Of a stretch of DNA of 64,000 nt, positions 33,329 through 44,020 are shown piece after piece. The translations under genes were made by a program, and so were the position numbers. The notes beneath the pieces were generated by a model. It saw only the letters and a program-made list of their open reading frames with translations. It did not search any database and was not told where the DNA came from. This DNA is from an uncultured Eubacteriales bacterium (GTDB lineage: Bacteria > Bacillota > Clostridia > Oscillospirales > Acutalibacteraceae): assembly GCA_934463265.1 (NCBI GenBank), contig CAKSIU010000004.1:1-64000 (forward strand), given 5' to 3'. The first letter of the stretch is position 1, and every line of letters starts with the position of its first letter.

Positions 33329-33886
33329 TTAAGCACGTTCCATGTATTCACCAGTTCTAGTATCAATTCTTATAATTTCGCCCTGGTCTATAAATAACGG
33401 AACACGAATTTCAGCACCGGTTTCTAAAGTAGCGGGCTTTGTTGCATTAGTAGCAGTATCACCCTTAAATCCTGGGTCAGTTTCAGTAACTTCGAGTTCA
33501 ACGAAAAATGGTGGCTCCACGCCAAAAACGTTGCCTTTATAAGATAATACTTTGCACTCCATATTTTCTTTTACGAATTTGAAATTATCCCCCAACACGC
33601 TTTTATTTATCGGAATTTGCTCATAATTTTCCAAATCCATAAAATAATATAAATCTCCGTCATTGTACAAATATTGCATATCACGACGTTCTATAAAAGC
33701 AGTAGGATATTTATCGTTTGGATTGAAAGTTTTTTCAACCACGCTGCCGGTAATTACATTTCTAATTTTTGTTCTTACAAAAGCGGCACCTTTACCGGGT
33801 TTAACGTGTTGAAATTCTATTATACAATAGACATTTCCGTCCATTTCAAAGGTAACGCCATTTCTAAAATCTCCAGCTGATATCAT
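33329..33886 (-). CDS. efp: Elongation factor P
   Basis: Translation factor that rescues ribosomes stalled at polyproline. The 185 residues form three beta-barrel domains; the tip loop [15 protein letters not shown] carries the Lys that is modified in some species. The C-terminal [12 protein letters not shown] is the family signature. GGAGG precedes the ATG at 33886. Its gene lies about 70 nt downstream of polC. Confidence 0.97.
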   Translation of the reverse strand: MISAGDFRNGVTFEMDGNVYCIIEFQHVKPGKGAAFVRTKIRNVITGSVVEKTFNPNDKYPTAFIERRDMQYLYNDGDLYYFMDLENYEQIPINKSVLGDNFKFVKENMECKVLSYKGNVFGVEPPFFVELEVTETDPGFKGDTATNATKPATLETGAEIRVPLFIDQGEIIRIDTRTGEYMERA

Positions 33887-33955
33887 GTAATTTCCTCCAA
33901 AAAATTTATATATAAGGATATTTTATATCAAAGCGCAAAAATTTTCAAGTACTTC

Positions 33956-36900
33956 TTAAAAAAAGCTCAACTGACTAGATTTTGGGATACCGTTAAGCAT
34001 ACCGATTTCGCCCATAAGTTCAATGATAGTCTTAGATGCGCCGGATCTGGTTGAAATTTCATCTACAGAAATGTATTTTCCATTTTTGCCAGCATTTTGC
34101 AAACCTTTGGCAACATTTTCGCCAACTCCAGGTAACGATGAAAACGGTAGCCTAATTTTACCGTCCTCCACCAAAAATTTATATGCGTCAGACTTATACA
34201 AATCAATCGGCAAAACTTCGATTCCGCGCTCAAACATTTCATTTACAATTTGCAACGTAGCCAAAGCAGCATTTTCTTTTACAGTTGCCTCATTGCCTTT
34301 CATCTTAATCTCTTTCATCTGCTGTTTAACAGCATCTTTGCCTTTCATCACAAGAACTCCGTCCAAATCCTCGCTGCGAACGGTAAAATAAGCTGCATAG
34401 TACTCAACAGGTCTGTAAACTTTATACCACCCGAGACGCAAAGTAGAAATCATATAAGCGGTGGCGTGCGCTTTTGGAAACATATATTTTATTTTCATGC
34501 AGGAATCAATATACCAGTCAGGAACATCATGTTTTTTCATTTCGTCGATATGTTCCTGGGTTAAAAGTTTTTTTGCTTTGCCCTTTCGTACAATTTCCAT
34601 AATTTTAAATGCCATTTTGGGTTCTAACCCTTTTTGTAAAAGATACGTCATAATGCTGTCACGTGTTCCGATAACTTCCGAAATCGTACAAGTTTTATTT
34701 TTTATAAGGTCGCGCGCGTTGCCAATCCAAACGTCAGTACCATGCGACAATCCGGAAATTTGTAACAAGTCCGAAAAAGTTTTGGGTTGCGCTTCAATCA
34801 TCATTTGACGGACAAAATGAGTTCCAACTTCTGGCAAAGAAAATGTTCCAGTTTGAGAATCAATTGCCTCCGAAGTAACGCCTAAAGCCTCTGTGGAAGT
34901 AAACAGCGACATAACTTTCTGGTCGCTCATAGAAACCTCCATAACGGGAATTCCTGTATAATCCTCCAAATATCGGTATATTGAAGGCACGTCGTGACCA
35001 AGTTCGTCCAATTTGCAGATGGTATCGTGAATAGAATGAAAGTCAAAATGTGTTGTTATGTTGTCAGATTTTTGGTCATTAGCAGGCCGTTGAACTGGAC
35101 AAAAATCATAAATTTCCATACCTTTTGGAACAACCACCATACCGCCAGGATGCTGGCCAGTAGTCCTTTTTATTCCGGTGCAGCCCGCGGCCAAACGAGC
35201 TTCTTCCGCTTTGTGCAAAGTTTTACCTTTTTGTTCGGCGTATTTTTTTACAAAACCAACTCCGGTTTTTTCGGCTATAGTCGCGATTGTTCCGGCTTTG
35301 AAAACATTATCCTTACCAAACAAAGTTTCTGTATAGCGATGAGCTTCGCTTTGATATTCGCCAGAAAAATTAAGGTCAATATCAGGGGTTTTGTCACCGT
35401 CAAAACCGAGAAAAGTTTCAAATGGAATATTATGGCCGTCGCGATGATAAGCCGTACCGCATTTAGGACAATTTTTATCCGGTAAATCGAATCCAGAACC
35501 GTAGCTGCCATCATTAAAAAATTCGCTGTGTTGACATTTCGGACAAACATAATGAGGAAACAACGGATTAACCTCAGAAATTCCAGACATTGTGGCAACA
35601 AAAGACGAACCGACAGAGCCTCTGGAACCGACTAAGTAGCCGTGTTCTTCGGAGTTAGCAACTAATTTTTGAGCCGTCATGTAGAGCACAGAAAAGCCAT
35701 GCTTGGTGATTGACGATAATTCTCGTTCCAGACGTTCTTTCACGATTTCAGGCAGAGGGTCGCCGTAAATTTTTTTAGTTCGATCCCAAGTAATACTTAC
35801 CAGTTGTTCCTCGGCGCCCTCAATGAACGGTGGAAAAACTCCCGGAGGAATCGGACTGATTTCATCAACTTCAGCGGCGATTTTATTAGTATTTTCAACA
35901 ACAATTTCGTAAGCTTTTTGTTGGCCAAGATAAGAAAATTCCTCCAGCATTTCGTCAGTGGTTCTAAAGTAAAGAGGAGCCTGATTTTCAGCGTCTTCGT
36001 AACCTTGACCTGCCATCAAAACTGTTCTATATTGCGCATCTTGCGGCTCCATAAAGTGAACATCACACGTTGCAACCACAGGAATACCAAGTTCTTCGCC
36101 CAAATCAACAATCGTTTTATTAAATTGACGCAAATCATCCTCATTTTTAGCAAATCCGCTCCGAATTAAAAAGTTATTATTACCAATCGGCTGAACTTCC
36201 AGATAGTCATAAAATTTGGCAATTTCACATAAACGTTCATGGCTTTCATTATTTACCACCGCTCTAAAAAGTTCTCCCGCCTCACAAGCACTGCCGAGAA
36301 TCAAGCCTTCTCTATACTTAATTAATTCACTTTTAGGAATACGCGGTTTTCTATAAAAATAGTCAAGATGAGCCTTTGAAATCAGCCTGTATAAATTTTT
36401 TAAGCCGATTTTATTTTTTACAAGAATAATTTGGTGATAATATTTTAATTTTTTCATGTCACCATCGAAATTTGAACTTAAATCGTCTATAAAATAAGCC
36501 TCAACGCCGTAAATTACCTTTATATTACCACCATTTTTCGTTATTTTGTTCACAGCATTCATAGCATCCGGAAAGGCCTGAGCTACACCATGGTCAGTTA
36601 TCGCAATAGCTTCATGTCCCCAAGAATGCGCACGTTCAATCAAATCACCTGCAGTGGTAATTCCATCCATTGCAGACATATTCGTATGTAAATGTAATTC
36701 AACACGTTTTTTTTCGGCTTTGTCCACAATTTTTACTTTCTCAACCGAATTAATATTTTTAGGCCGAATAACAATTTCCCTGTCGTACTTATCATAAGTA
36801 ACTTCGCCTTTAACCAGCAAAGTTTTTCCTTTTGATATTGTGTCAAATACACGCCATTTTTCCTTATCTGCAATGAATTTTAGTGAAATAGAGCTTGTGT

Positions 36901-37729
36901 AATCGGTAATATTAATGGCATAAATTTTTTTTGCCCCGTCTTTAGTCATGTGCTCATCAATAGAAAAAACATCACCCCAAACAGTAACTGACCCAATATC
37001 CGGAGTAATATCTGAAATTTTTACAGGTTCATTTTTTATAATTCCACCTAAAATAGATGCAGCTGTTGGTAAAATAATGCTAGGATATAAATTTTTATCT
37101 TTTCTCACCGATATAGAAATATCAAAATTACTTTTCTTCGGTGTTTCATTCAAGTTAGATTCATAAATTTCTATTTCCTCAATAACTTTTTTTCTTTTTT
37201 CCTTTTCAATTAAAACGGAATGTTTTTCAATATATTGAGAATTTTCGCAATCTACAGAAATATTCCCTACAAAATTTATATTTAAATTTAAATTAAATTC
37301 CTTTTTTATTAAACCTTGCAAAGACTTATCAAACTTTTTGTCCAATAAAATATTTTTTCCTCCGTGAACGAGTGAAATTTCTAAAATATTTTCATTAAGC
37401 GTCGCAGAAGAGTCCTTAAGGATTCCGCAAATACTTTTGGTTTCTCTAGAAATTTTTAAAATCAAATCATTATAATACTCAGCGAAAAAAGTCTCACTCG
37501 GAAAAGAAGGATTAATATTGACCCTGCACAAATTTAATTTAGAATTTTGTATTTTTTTTTCAATTTCAAAAAGAGTAAGGCGCTTCACAGGCTGTGAAAA
37601 CGCCACGTCTATGTCAAGCATTCTGTTTTTTGAATCTATATCCATAGAAACAATATTTCCGCCTAAAACATCCGCAGAAAATAAGCTTTTATCTATGTAT
37701 TTACCAAAAAAATCTCCAAACGCACACAA
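33956..37729 (-). CDS. polC: DNA polymerase III PolC-type, lacking the exonuclease domain
   Basis: The replicative polymerase of low-GC Gram-positives, 1257 residues against the usual ~1430-1450. Order: N-terminal domains (1-~240), OB domain (~245-335), PHP start with VELHLHTN (343-350) and ITDHG (377-381), PHP second half from ~430, zinc finger CPKCQ...CPKCG, catalytic DIDLNFSGEYQSEAH, thumb and duplex-binding C-terminus. In normal PolC the DEDDh 3'-5' exonuclease (starting FDVETTG) is inserted after the GVEA..VDD segment. Here GVEAYFIDD (408-416) is followed after only ~13 residues by KYYHQIILVKN, so the proofreading domain is entirely gone while the frame is intact. The start is TTG at 37729, with AAGAGG 9 nt upstream. 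Confidence 0.96.
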   Translation of the reverse strand: MCAFGDFFGKYIDKSLFSADVLGGNIVSMDIDSKNRMLDIDVAFSQPVKRLTLFEIEKKIQNSKLNLCRVNINPSFPSETFFAEYYNDLILKISRETKSICGILKDSSATLNENILEISLVHGGKNILLDKKFDKSLQGLIKKEFNLNLNINFVGNISVDCENSQYIEKHSVLIEKEKRKKVIEEIEIYESNLNETPKKSNFDISISVRKDKNLYPSIILPTAASILGGIIKNEPVKISDITPDIGSVTVWGDVFSIDEHMTKDGAKKIYAINITDYTSSISLKFIADKEKWRVFDTISKGKTLLVKGEVTYDKYDREIVIRPKNINSVEKVKIVDKAEKKRVELHLHTNMSAMDGITTAGDLIERAHSWGHEAIAITDHGVAQAFPDAMNAVNKITKNGGNIKVIYGVEAYFIDDLSSNFDGDMKKLKYYHQIILVKNKIGLKNLYRLISKAHLDYFYRKPRIPKSELIKYREGLILGSACEAGELFRAVVNNESHERLCEIAKFYDYLEVQPIGNNNFLIRSGFAKNEDDLRQFNKTIVDLGEELGIPVVATCDVHFMEPQDAQYRTVLMAGQGYEDAENQAPLYFRTTDEMLEEFSYLGQQKAYEIVVENTNKIAAEVDEISPIPPGVFPPFIEGAEEQLVSITWDRTKKIYGDPLPEIVKERLERELSSITKHGFSVLYMTAQKLVANSEEHGYLVGSRGSVGSSFVATMSGISEVNPLFPHYVCPKCQHSEFFNDGSYGSGFDLPDKNCPKCGTAYHRDGHNIPFETFLGFDGDKTPDIDLNFSGEYQSEAHRYTETLFGKDNVFKAGTIATIAEKTGVGFVKKYAEQKGKTLHKAEEARLAAGCTGIKRTTGQHPGGMVVVPKGMEIYDFCPVQRPANDQKSDNITTHFDFHSIHDTICKLDELGHDVPSIYRYLEDYTGIPVMEVSMSDQKVMSLFTSTEALGVTSEAIDSQTGTFSLPEVGTHFVRQMMIEAQPKTFSDLLQISGLSHGTDVWIGNARDLIKNKTCTISEVIGTRDSIMTYLLQKGLEPKMAFKIMEIVRKGKAKKLLTQEHIDEMKKHDVPDWYIDSCMKIKYMFPKAHATAYMISTLRLGWYKVYRPVEYYAAYFTVRSEDLDGVLVMKGKDAVKQQMKEIKMKGNEATVKENAALATLQIVNEMFERGIEVLPIDLYKSDAYKFLVEDGKIRLPFSSLPGVGENVAKGLQNAGKNGKYISVDEISTRSGASKTIIELMGEIGMLNGIPKSSQLSFF

Positions 37730-37747
37730 AACAAAAAACCTCTTAAC

Positions 37748-38794
37748 TCATAAACTTTCAATTTCTTTCATCAAATCTTCTACGATATTTTCCTCATTAA
37801 TTTTTCTGATAATTTCACCTTTTTTGAAAATCAAACCGACTCCATCCCCGCCGGCAACACCGATATCAGCTTCTCTGGCCTCGCCCGGCCCGTTAACCGC
37901 ACAACCCATTACCGCAACTTTGATATTTTTTTGACAATTTGCAAGTTTTTGTTCAATTTTCTCTGTCAAATTTATAATATCAATGCGAGTTCTTCCGCAG
38001 GTTGGACAAGAAATTATTTCGGCGCCATTTTTTTCAAGACCAATGGCTTTTAAAATATCTTTAGCAGCATAAATTTCCTCAACGGGGTCAGATGTTAAAG
38101 AAACTCGGATAGTATCTCCTACCCCATCAAGCAAAAGCGCCCCAATGCCCACTGCAGATTTTATAATGCCTAATTTTTTTGTTCCAGTTTCTGTCACACC
38201 TAAATGAAGCGGATAATTGCATTTTTCAGCGATAAGTCTGTAAGCGTTTACCATAGTTTTAACATTTGACGATTTCAGAGATAAAACCACATTATCAAAG
38301 TCAAATTTTTCTAACAAAGATACATGATAAAGTGCACTTTCGCACAAGGCCTCTGCAGTAGGGTGACCGTATTTATTTAGAATATTTTTTTCAACAGAGC
38401 CTGAATTAACACCGATTCTTATAGGAATATTTTTACTTTTGCAGATATCCACAACTTGTTTTACTCTGGAATCGTCCCCGATGTTTCCTGGGTTTATGCG
38501 AATTTTATCTATTCCGGCCATAGCAGATTCAATTGCTAATCTGTAGTCAAAGTGGATATCCGCCACCAAAGGAATATTCACTTTTTCTTTTATCGCTGGA
38601 ATTAATTGTATTGCATCCATATCAGGAATGGCGATACGTAAAATCTCACAGCCAGCATTTTTTAGTCGTTGAGCTTCTTTTACATGATTTTCAATATCAT
38701 AAGAAGGAACGTTTAGCATGGATTGTATCGCAACTTTTTCGTTTCCACCGATTTTTATATTACCGATTTGAACAACTTTAGAAATTCGTTTCAT
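37748..38794 (-). CDS. ispG: 4-hydroxy-3-methylbut-2-enyl diphosphate synthase (flavodoxin)
   Basis: [4Fe-4S] enzyme of the MEP isoprenoid pathway. The 348 residues hold the TIM barrel and the C-terminal cluster Cys in CPTCGRTRID and GCAVNGPGEA. Its ATG directly follows the rseP stop (TAAATG), and polC starts 18 nt after its own stop, so rseP-ispG-polC form one operon. Confidence 0.96.
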   Translation of the reverse strand: MKRISKVVQIGNIKIGGNEKVAIQSMLNVPSYDIENHVKEAQRLKNAGCEILRIAIPDMDAIQLIPAIKEKVNIPLVADIHFDYRLAIESAMAGIDKIRINPGNIGDDSRVKQVVDICKSKNIPIRIGVNSGSVEKNILNKYGHPTAEALCESALYHVSLLEKFDFDNVVLSLKSSNVKTMVNAYRLIAEKCNYPLHLGVTETGTKKLGIIKSAVGIGALLLDGVGDTIRVSLTSDPVEEIYAAKDILKAIGLEKNGAEIISCPTCGRTRIDIINLTEKIEQKLANCQKNIKVAVMGCAVNGPGEAREADIGVAGGDGVGLIFKKGEIIRKINEENIVEDLMKEIESL

Positions 38795-39871
38795 TTAACT
38801 CATTATTCCCTTTCCAGATGCCAACTTAAACACATCATTAATCGAAACAAACAGCATTAACAATATAAGTAAAATAAAACCAACAGTATGAATTAGCCCT
38901 TCATATTTAGGATTTATCGGTTTGCCTTTTACAGCCTCTAAAATTAAAAATACTAGTCTGCCACCATCTAAAGCTGGCAAGGGCAATAAGTTAAAAATTC
39001 CGAGGTTAACCGATAAAACCATCATCATCATGACAATGTTATTTAACGCTGCCATAAAATTAACTTTTAGTCCTTCAGAAGCCGCACTTGAAATCATAGA
39101 AACCAGTCCCACGGGTCCAGAAACTTCATTAAAACTAAACGCTCCCGTAACTAAACCAATAATAGTTGAATAAACCATTCTAACATTAGAAATAATTTCT
39201 TTAAACGTCTGCGCAATTAGAGTAAAAAAATTTTTCTCTATAGGCTGCAAATAAAAATCTCGAACAATTATAATTTTGCCATCATTATTCTCACGCGTAG
39301 CAAATTTCACATCATTAAGAGTAATAGTTTCTCCGTTTCTCTCCACAACGATATCAGATTTAAAGTTCTTGTTTACTGCTAAAACAAAGCCAATATCCGT
39401 ATAAGTTGAAATACTATAGCCGTCAATAGATTTAACTTTATCTCCAACCTGCAAACCATGTTGATTTGTAATAGATTCATTAGAAAAACTACCGATAGTT
39501 GTAGAAGCAAATTGAGGTTGCTGCACTAAAATAATCATCATAAAAATAAAAGCTAATACAATGTTCATAATAGCACCAGTGGCAACAATTATAAGCCTTT
39601 TATATACAGATTTTTTCCCAAAAGCATTAGCATCATCGCTTTCTGCATCTTCTCCCTCCATGGAGCAATATCCTCCAATTGGAAATAACCTTACAGAATA
39701 AAGTGTTTCGCCTTTTTGTTTTTTGAAAATTGCTGGACCCATACCAATTGCAAACTCATTTACTTTAACACCAGCCCACCTGGCCGTCATAAAGTGCCCA
39801 AGCTCGTGAATAAATATGACCAAAGAAAATAATAAAATTGAAATTATAACCAATAAAATGCTAATAAACAT
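38795..39871 (-). CDS. rseP: RIP metalloprotease RseP (site-2 protease)
   Basis: Intramembrane zinc protease that cleaves membrane-bound regulators such as anti-sigma factors. The 358 residues include HELGH in the first helix (FIHELGHFM, ~22-30), one PDZ domain (~130-190) and the LPALDGGRLVF motif (~290-300) with the third metal ligand. GGAGAG precedes the ATG. Confidence 0.95.
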   Translation of the reverse strand: MFISILLVIISILLFSLVIFIHELGHFMTARWAGVKVNEFAIGMGPAIFKKQKGETLYSVRLFPIGGYCSMEGEDAESDDANAFGKKSVYKRLIIVATGAIMNIVLAFIFMMIILVQQPQFASTTIGSFSNESITNQHGLQVGDKVKSIDGYSISTYTDIGFVLAVNKNFKSDIVVERNGETITLNDVKFATRENNDGKIIIVRDFYLQPIEKNFFTLIAQTFKEIISNVRMVYSTIIGLVTGAFSFNEVSGPVGLVSMISSAASEGLKVNFMAALNNIVMMMMVLSVNLGIFNLLPLPALDGGRLVFLILEAVKGKPINPKYEGLIHTVGFILLILLMLFVSINDVFKLASGKGIMS

Positions 39872-39874
39872 AAA

Positions 39875-41035
39875 TTACTCTCCTTTTTTTATAACATTTT
39901 CTTTCACGAAAGTTCTTGCAAGTGAGTCAGCTTTAAAAATATCATCATAAGAATTTATCTCAGAAGCTTTGCAAGAATTCAGAGCCTTTTGAACAACATC
40001 AGTAATCTCTAAAAAAGAAATCTCATCATTCAAAAACAGTTTTACCGCTTCCTCATTTGCACCATTAACAACCGCAGGCATTGTGCCACCAATTTTAAGT
40101 GCTGATTTGCAAATATTAATACCCTGAAAATTTTCGTTGTCTGGTTCAAAAAAAGACAAATTTCTAATTTGAGCCAAATTTAATTTCTCAACAATTGACG
40201 GATGCCTTCCTGGATATGTCAAAGCATACTGAATTGGTATTCCCATATCAGCAACGCCGAGCTGCGCAATGATTGAGTTGTCAACATACTCTATCATAGA
40301 GTGAATTATGCTTTCTCTGTGAATTATTACATCAATTTTGTCAGGCGTCATATCAAAAAGCCAAACAGCCTCGATAATTTCAAAGCCTTTGTTCATCATA
40401 GTTGCAGAGTCGATTGTAATTTTTGCACCCATGCTCCAGTTCGGATGTTTTAGCGCATCATTTTTTGTAACATTTTGCAAATAAGTTTTTTCTTTTCCAA
40501 AAAAAGGTCCACCAGAAGCGGTTAAAATTAATTTATTAACACTTTTTTTGTTGTAACAGCCTTGTAAACATTGAAAAATCGCAGAATGTTCGCTATCTAC
40601 CGGCAAAATTTTGACACCTTTTTCTCTGGCTTTTTTCATGACTAATTCTCCACCGGCAACCAAAGTTTCTTTATTGGCAAGAGCGATGTTTTTTCCAGCA
40701 TCTATTGCGCATAAAGTAGGCTTTAAACCAATCATTCCGGACACCGAATTCAAAACCATATCGATGCAGTCGATTGTTGCAATCTCACATAAACCGTCAA
40801 TTCCACACAACACTTTAACATTCAAATCTGCGACATTTTTTTTCAAAATTTCTGCAGATTTTTCATCAAAAACAGCGACTTTTTCCGGTTTAAATTCTCG
40901 AATTTGTTTTTCAAGTAGCGCAATATTATTAAAAACCGCAAGACCTTTTATAGAAATTCCTAAATTTTTAGCTATTTTTAAAGATTTTACTCCAATCGAG
41001 CCAGTTGAACCGAGCACCGAAATATTTTTTATCAT
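39875..41035 (-). CDS. dxr: 1-deoxy-D-xylulose 5-phosphate reductoisomerase
   Basis: Second enzyme of the MEP pathway, NADPH-dependent. About 386 residues with GSTGSIG at the N-terminus, the metal and substrate motif LPVDSEHSAIFQCLQG, and GANEEAV near the C-terminus. The ATG at 41035 is chosen, with GGAGG 5 nt upstream; the in-frame TTG at 41050 overlaps that site. Confidence 0.96.
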   Translation of the reverse strand: MIKNISVLGSTGSIGVKSLKIAKNLGISIKGLAVFNNIALLEKQIREFKPEKVAVFDEKSAEILKKNVADLNVKVLCGIDGLCEIATIDCIDMVLNSVSGMIGLKPTLCAIDAGKNIALANKETLVAGGELVMKKAREKGVKILPVDSEHSAIFQCLQGCYNKKSVNKLILTASGGPFFGKEKTYLQNVTKNDALKHPNWSMGAKITIDSATMMNKGFEIIEAVWLFDMTPDKIDVIIHRESIIHSMIEYVDNSIIAQLGVADMGIPIQYALTYPGRHPSIVEKLNLAQIRNLSFFEPDNENFQGINICKSALKIGGTMPAVVNGANEEAVKLFLNDEISFLEITDVVQKALNSCKASEINSYDDIFKADSLARTFVKENVIKKGE

Positions 41036-41051
41036 CCTAACCTCCGCCAAT

Positions 41052-41876
41052 TTAAATTCTCATGATATTAAAATAATTCACCATAAAATACACAAAAGGA
41101 ACCACAAAAACAACGCTGTCAAAACGGTCCAAAAAGCCCCCGTGACCAGGAATTATGCTACCGAAATCCTTTATGTGACAGCCACGTTTTACCGCAGAAA
41201 AGACCAAATCTCCAACAATAGAAATAATAGAACCGATTAAAGAAATCGGGATTATATAATGAAAATTAACTCGTACACCGGTATCGAACATAAATCTTTC
41301 AAAGAAAAAACAGATAAGAACGCTAATAAACAGTGAAAAAATAATTCCACCAAAAACGCCCTCAACGGTTTTTTTAGGACTGATATCAGGGCAAATCTTT
41401 CTTTTTCCGAAAAAAGTGCCAGAAAAATACGCGCCAATATCAGACATCCAAGAGATGCAAAGCGCATAGAGAACGTAAAAACTGCTGAACACGCCGCCAA
41501 AGTCGCGCAACTTGACAATAAAACTCAGCGAAATTGTGATAAGCAAAACCATGCTGTAAATTGCAGCAATATCCTTAAAATTGAGTTCTTTGTCAAAAAG
41601 CAGGACTATGCCAAAGATAAAAAACGAGTAAACAAGCCACGCGAATTGCCAAATCAATCCGTTTCCTAATAAAGGTAATAACGCAGAAAAAATCAAGCTC
41701 GAAACGGTAATTTTAAAAGTTTTTCCAAGCCCCATTGCAGAAAAAATTTCGTAAGTGGAAAAAACGCATACAGCAGAAACTGCACAATTTAGCAAGAATG
41801 GTAGAGTATTATTGAAAATGAGCACGATTATAACGATTAAACCGCCCAAAATACCCGAAATTGTTCTAATTGCCAT
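41052..41876 (-). CDS. cdsA: Phosphatidate cytidylyltransferase
   Basis: Integral membrane enzyme that makes CDP-diacylglycerol. The 274 residues have about seven helices and the C-terminal signature S-x-IPGHGGFLDRFDS. Its ATG overlaps the uppS stop by one base (TAATG). Confidence 0.95.
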   Translation of the reverse strand: MAIRTISGILGGLIVIIVLIFNNTLPFLLNCAVSAVCVFSTYEIFSAMGLGKTFKITVSSLIFSALLPLLGNGLIWQFAWLVYSFFIFGIVLLFDKELNFKDIAAIYSMVLLITISLSFIVKLRDFGGVFSSFYVLYALCISWMSDIGAYFSGTFFGKRKICPDISPKKTVEGVFGGIIFSLFISVLICFFFERFMFDTGVRVNFHYIIPISLIGSIISIVGDLVFSAVKRGCHIKDFGSIIPGHGGFLDRFDSVVFVVPFVYFMVNYFNIMRI

Positions 41877-42610
41877 TATATCCCTCCAAAACGCCGATTT
41901 CTGGCTGAATACTCATCAATAGCGTGTTCCAAATCATTTTCAGAAAAATCCGGCCACAAAACGTTCAAAAAAATAAGTTCAGAATAAGCACTCTGCCACA
42001 GCAAAAAATTTGATAAACGAAATTCTCCGCTTGGACGAATAATTAAATCCGGGTCTGGTTGATTCGCAGTATAAAGCCGATTGGAGATAGTTTCCTCGTT
42101 TATTTTTTCAACATCAACATTTTCAAATTTTGCATCAAAAGCAATTTCTTTTACAGCTTTAACGATTTCATTTCTGCTACCATAATTCATCGCAATATTA
42201 AGCACCATGCCGGTTTTATCTTTGGAAGCCGTTTCCACTTCATCAATAAGCCTTTGCAAATTTTGTGAAAAACCGCTTTTGTCACCCAAGAACCGCACCT
42301 TAATATTTTCCTGCTGGAAATCTCTCAAAGCTTCATTCAAATATTGCTCAAATAGTTTCATCAAAAAAGAAATTTCATCATTAGGCCTTTTCCAATTTTC
42401 GGTAGAAAAAGTGTAGACAGTTAAATACTTTATCTCAATTTTGCTACAATATTTAGTAATTTTTCTAAAAGTTTCCGCCCCAGCCTTATGCCCCGCCGAA
42501 CGAGGTAATCCGCGTTTTTTTGCCCATCGTCCGTTACCATCCATAATAATTCCAATATGTTCAGGCAAGCGTCTTTTTGTGTTATTTTGCGGGCTTTTGA
42601 ACCAATTCAT
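41876..42610 (-). CDS. uppS: Isoprenyl transferase (undecaprenyl diphosphate synthase)
   Basis: Makes the C55 lipid carrier for cell-wall synthesis by cis-condensation of IPP on FPP. About 244 residues with the IIMDGNGRWAKKRG start, the NYGSRNEI motif and RPSGEFRLSNFLLWQ. The ATG at 42610 is preferred over a GTG at 42622; neither has a strong ribosome binding site. Confidence 0.95.
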   Translation of the reverse strand: MNWFKSPQNNTKRRLPEHIGIIMDGNGRWAKKRGLPRSAGHKAGAETFRKITKYCSKIEIKYLTVYTFSTENWKRPNDEISFLMKLFEQYLNEALRDFQQENIKVRFLGDKSGFSQNLQRLIDEVETASKDKTGMVLNIAMNYGSRNEIVKAVKEIAFDAKFENVDVEKINEETISNRLYTANQPDPDLIIRPSGEFRLSNFLLWQSAYSELIFLNVLWPDFSENDLEHAIDEYSARNRRFGGI

Positions 42611-42649
42611 AATAAATATCACGCGCCAATCAACTTAAAATAAAAAAAT

Positions 42650-43204
42650 TTAAATTGCCATTATTTCTTTTTGCTTTTCGCTAGATAAATCATCAATTTC
42701 CTTACAAAATTTGTCGGTCAAGTCCTGAACTTGTTTTTCGGCCTGCTTTAAATCATCCTCTGTAATTTCCGAATCTTTCTTCATTTTTTTCAACTTGTCG
42801 ATTGAATCGCGACGTATTGTACGTATAGAAACTTTGGAATCTTCACCCATTTTCGCAATATCCTTAACGATTTCACGGCGTCTGTCCTCGGTAAGCGCAG
42901 GAAAAATAAGACGTATAATTTTTCCGTCATTTTGCGGATTTATACCCAATTCTGAAGTTTGAATTGCTTTTTCTATTTCCTTTAAAACTGAAACGTCCCA
43001 AGGTTGAATGACTAAAGTTCTCGCTTCCGCAACAGAAACTGCCGCAAGTTGATCTATTGGCGTTGGTGCGCCGTAGTAGTCCACCCAAATTTTGTCCAAA
43101 ACTGCAGGATTTGCTCTGCCGGCTCTGATTGCAACATATTCTTTTGAAAGCGCATTTAAACATTTTTTCATACTTTCTTCTGTTTTATTAAAAATTTGTT
43201 TCAT
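42650..43204 (-). CDS. frr: Ribosome recycling factor
   Basis: Splits post-termination ribosomes with EF-G. The 184 residues show the IRAGRANPAVLD motif, IQPWD and the C-terminal helix of domain I. It is 28 nt downstream of pyrH in the conserved translation cluster. Confidence 0.97.
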   Translation of the reverse strand: MKQIFNKTEESMKKCLNALSKEYVAIRAGRANPAVLDKIWVDYYGAPTPIDQLAAVSVAEARTLVIQPWDVSVLKEIEKAIQTSELGINPQNDGKIIRLIFPALTEDRRREIVKDIAKMGEDSKVSIRTIRRDSIDKLKKMKKDSEITEDDLKQAEKQVQDLTDKFCKEIDDLSSEKQKEIMAI

Positions 43205-43232
43205 AAAAAATCTCCTTTTTCGATAAAAAATT

Positions 43233-43937
43233 CTATTTTACAGTGGTTCCGATTGACTTGCCCATAATAGCATCATATATATTTTGCGGATTTTCTATGC
43301 TAAAAACCAGCAGCGGAATATTATTTTCCTTGCACATAGACGCCGCAGTGCTGTCCATAACGCTTAAATTTTTATTAAAAACGTCGGAGTAGCTAAGGGT
43401 GTCATACTTAACCGCGTCATGATATTTTTTGGGGTCTTTATCGTAAACACCATCAACCATAGTCGCTTTTAAAATCACGTCCGCACCGATTTCAGCCGCT
43501 CTAAGAGAAGCAGCCGTATCGGTTGAGAAAAACGGTGCACCTGTTCCGCAACCAAATATAACTACTCTGCCTTTTTCCAAATGACGAACAGCTTTATTTT
43601 TTATGTATAATTCTGCAATTTGCTGCATCAGCATTGAAGTTTGAACTCGAACATCGACATTCATTTGCTCCAGAACTTCTGCCACACCCAGAGCATTAAT
43701 TACCGTTGCCAACATTCCCATATGGTCCGCGCGAGTTCTGTTTATATTTCCGTTGCTACGTCCACGCCAAAAATTTCCTCCACCGACAACAACTCCAATT
43801 TGAACACCTAAATCTGAACATTTTTTAATAGGTTTGCAAATTTTAGTAACAGTATCAAAATCTATTCCATTTTTATGCCTTCCCGCCAAAGCTTCACCAC
43901 TAAGCTTAAGCAAAACTCTTTTATATTTAGGTTGCAC
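43233..43937 (-). CDS. pyrH: UMP kinase
   Basis: Bacterial-type uridylate kinase of the amino acid kinase fold. About 234 residues: [18 protein letters not shown] and TVTDT-like nucleotide segment ([12 protein letters not shown]). The start is GTG at 43937, with GGGAG 8 nt upstream; the ORF also extends to a GTG at 43952. A terminator separates it from tsf. Confidence 0.95.
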   Translation of the reverse strand: MQPKYKRVLLKLSGEALAGRHKNGIDFDTVTKICKPIKKCSDLGVQIGVVVGGGNFWRGRSNGNINRTRADHMGMLATVINALGVAEVLEQMNVDVRVQTSMLMQQIAELYIKNKAVRHLEKGRVVIFGCGTGAPFFSTDTAASLRAAEIGADVILKATMVDGVYDKDPKKYHDAVKYDTLSYSDVFNKNLSVMDSTAASMCKENNIPLLVFSIENPQNIYDAIMGKSIGTTVK

Positions 43938-44020
43938 TGCGACCACTCCCACGATTGATTTTATATTATTATTTTACAATAATATCGCAAATCTGTAAAG
44001 ATCCATTCAATTACGATAAA

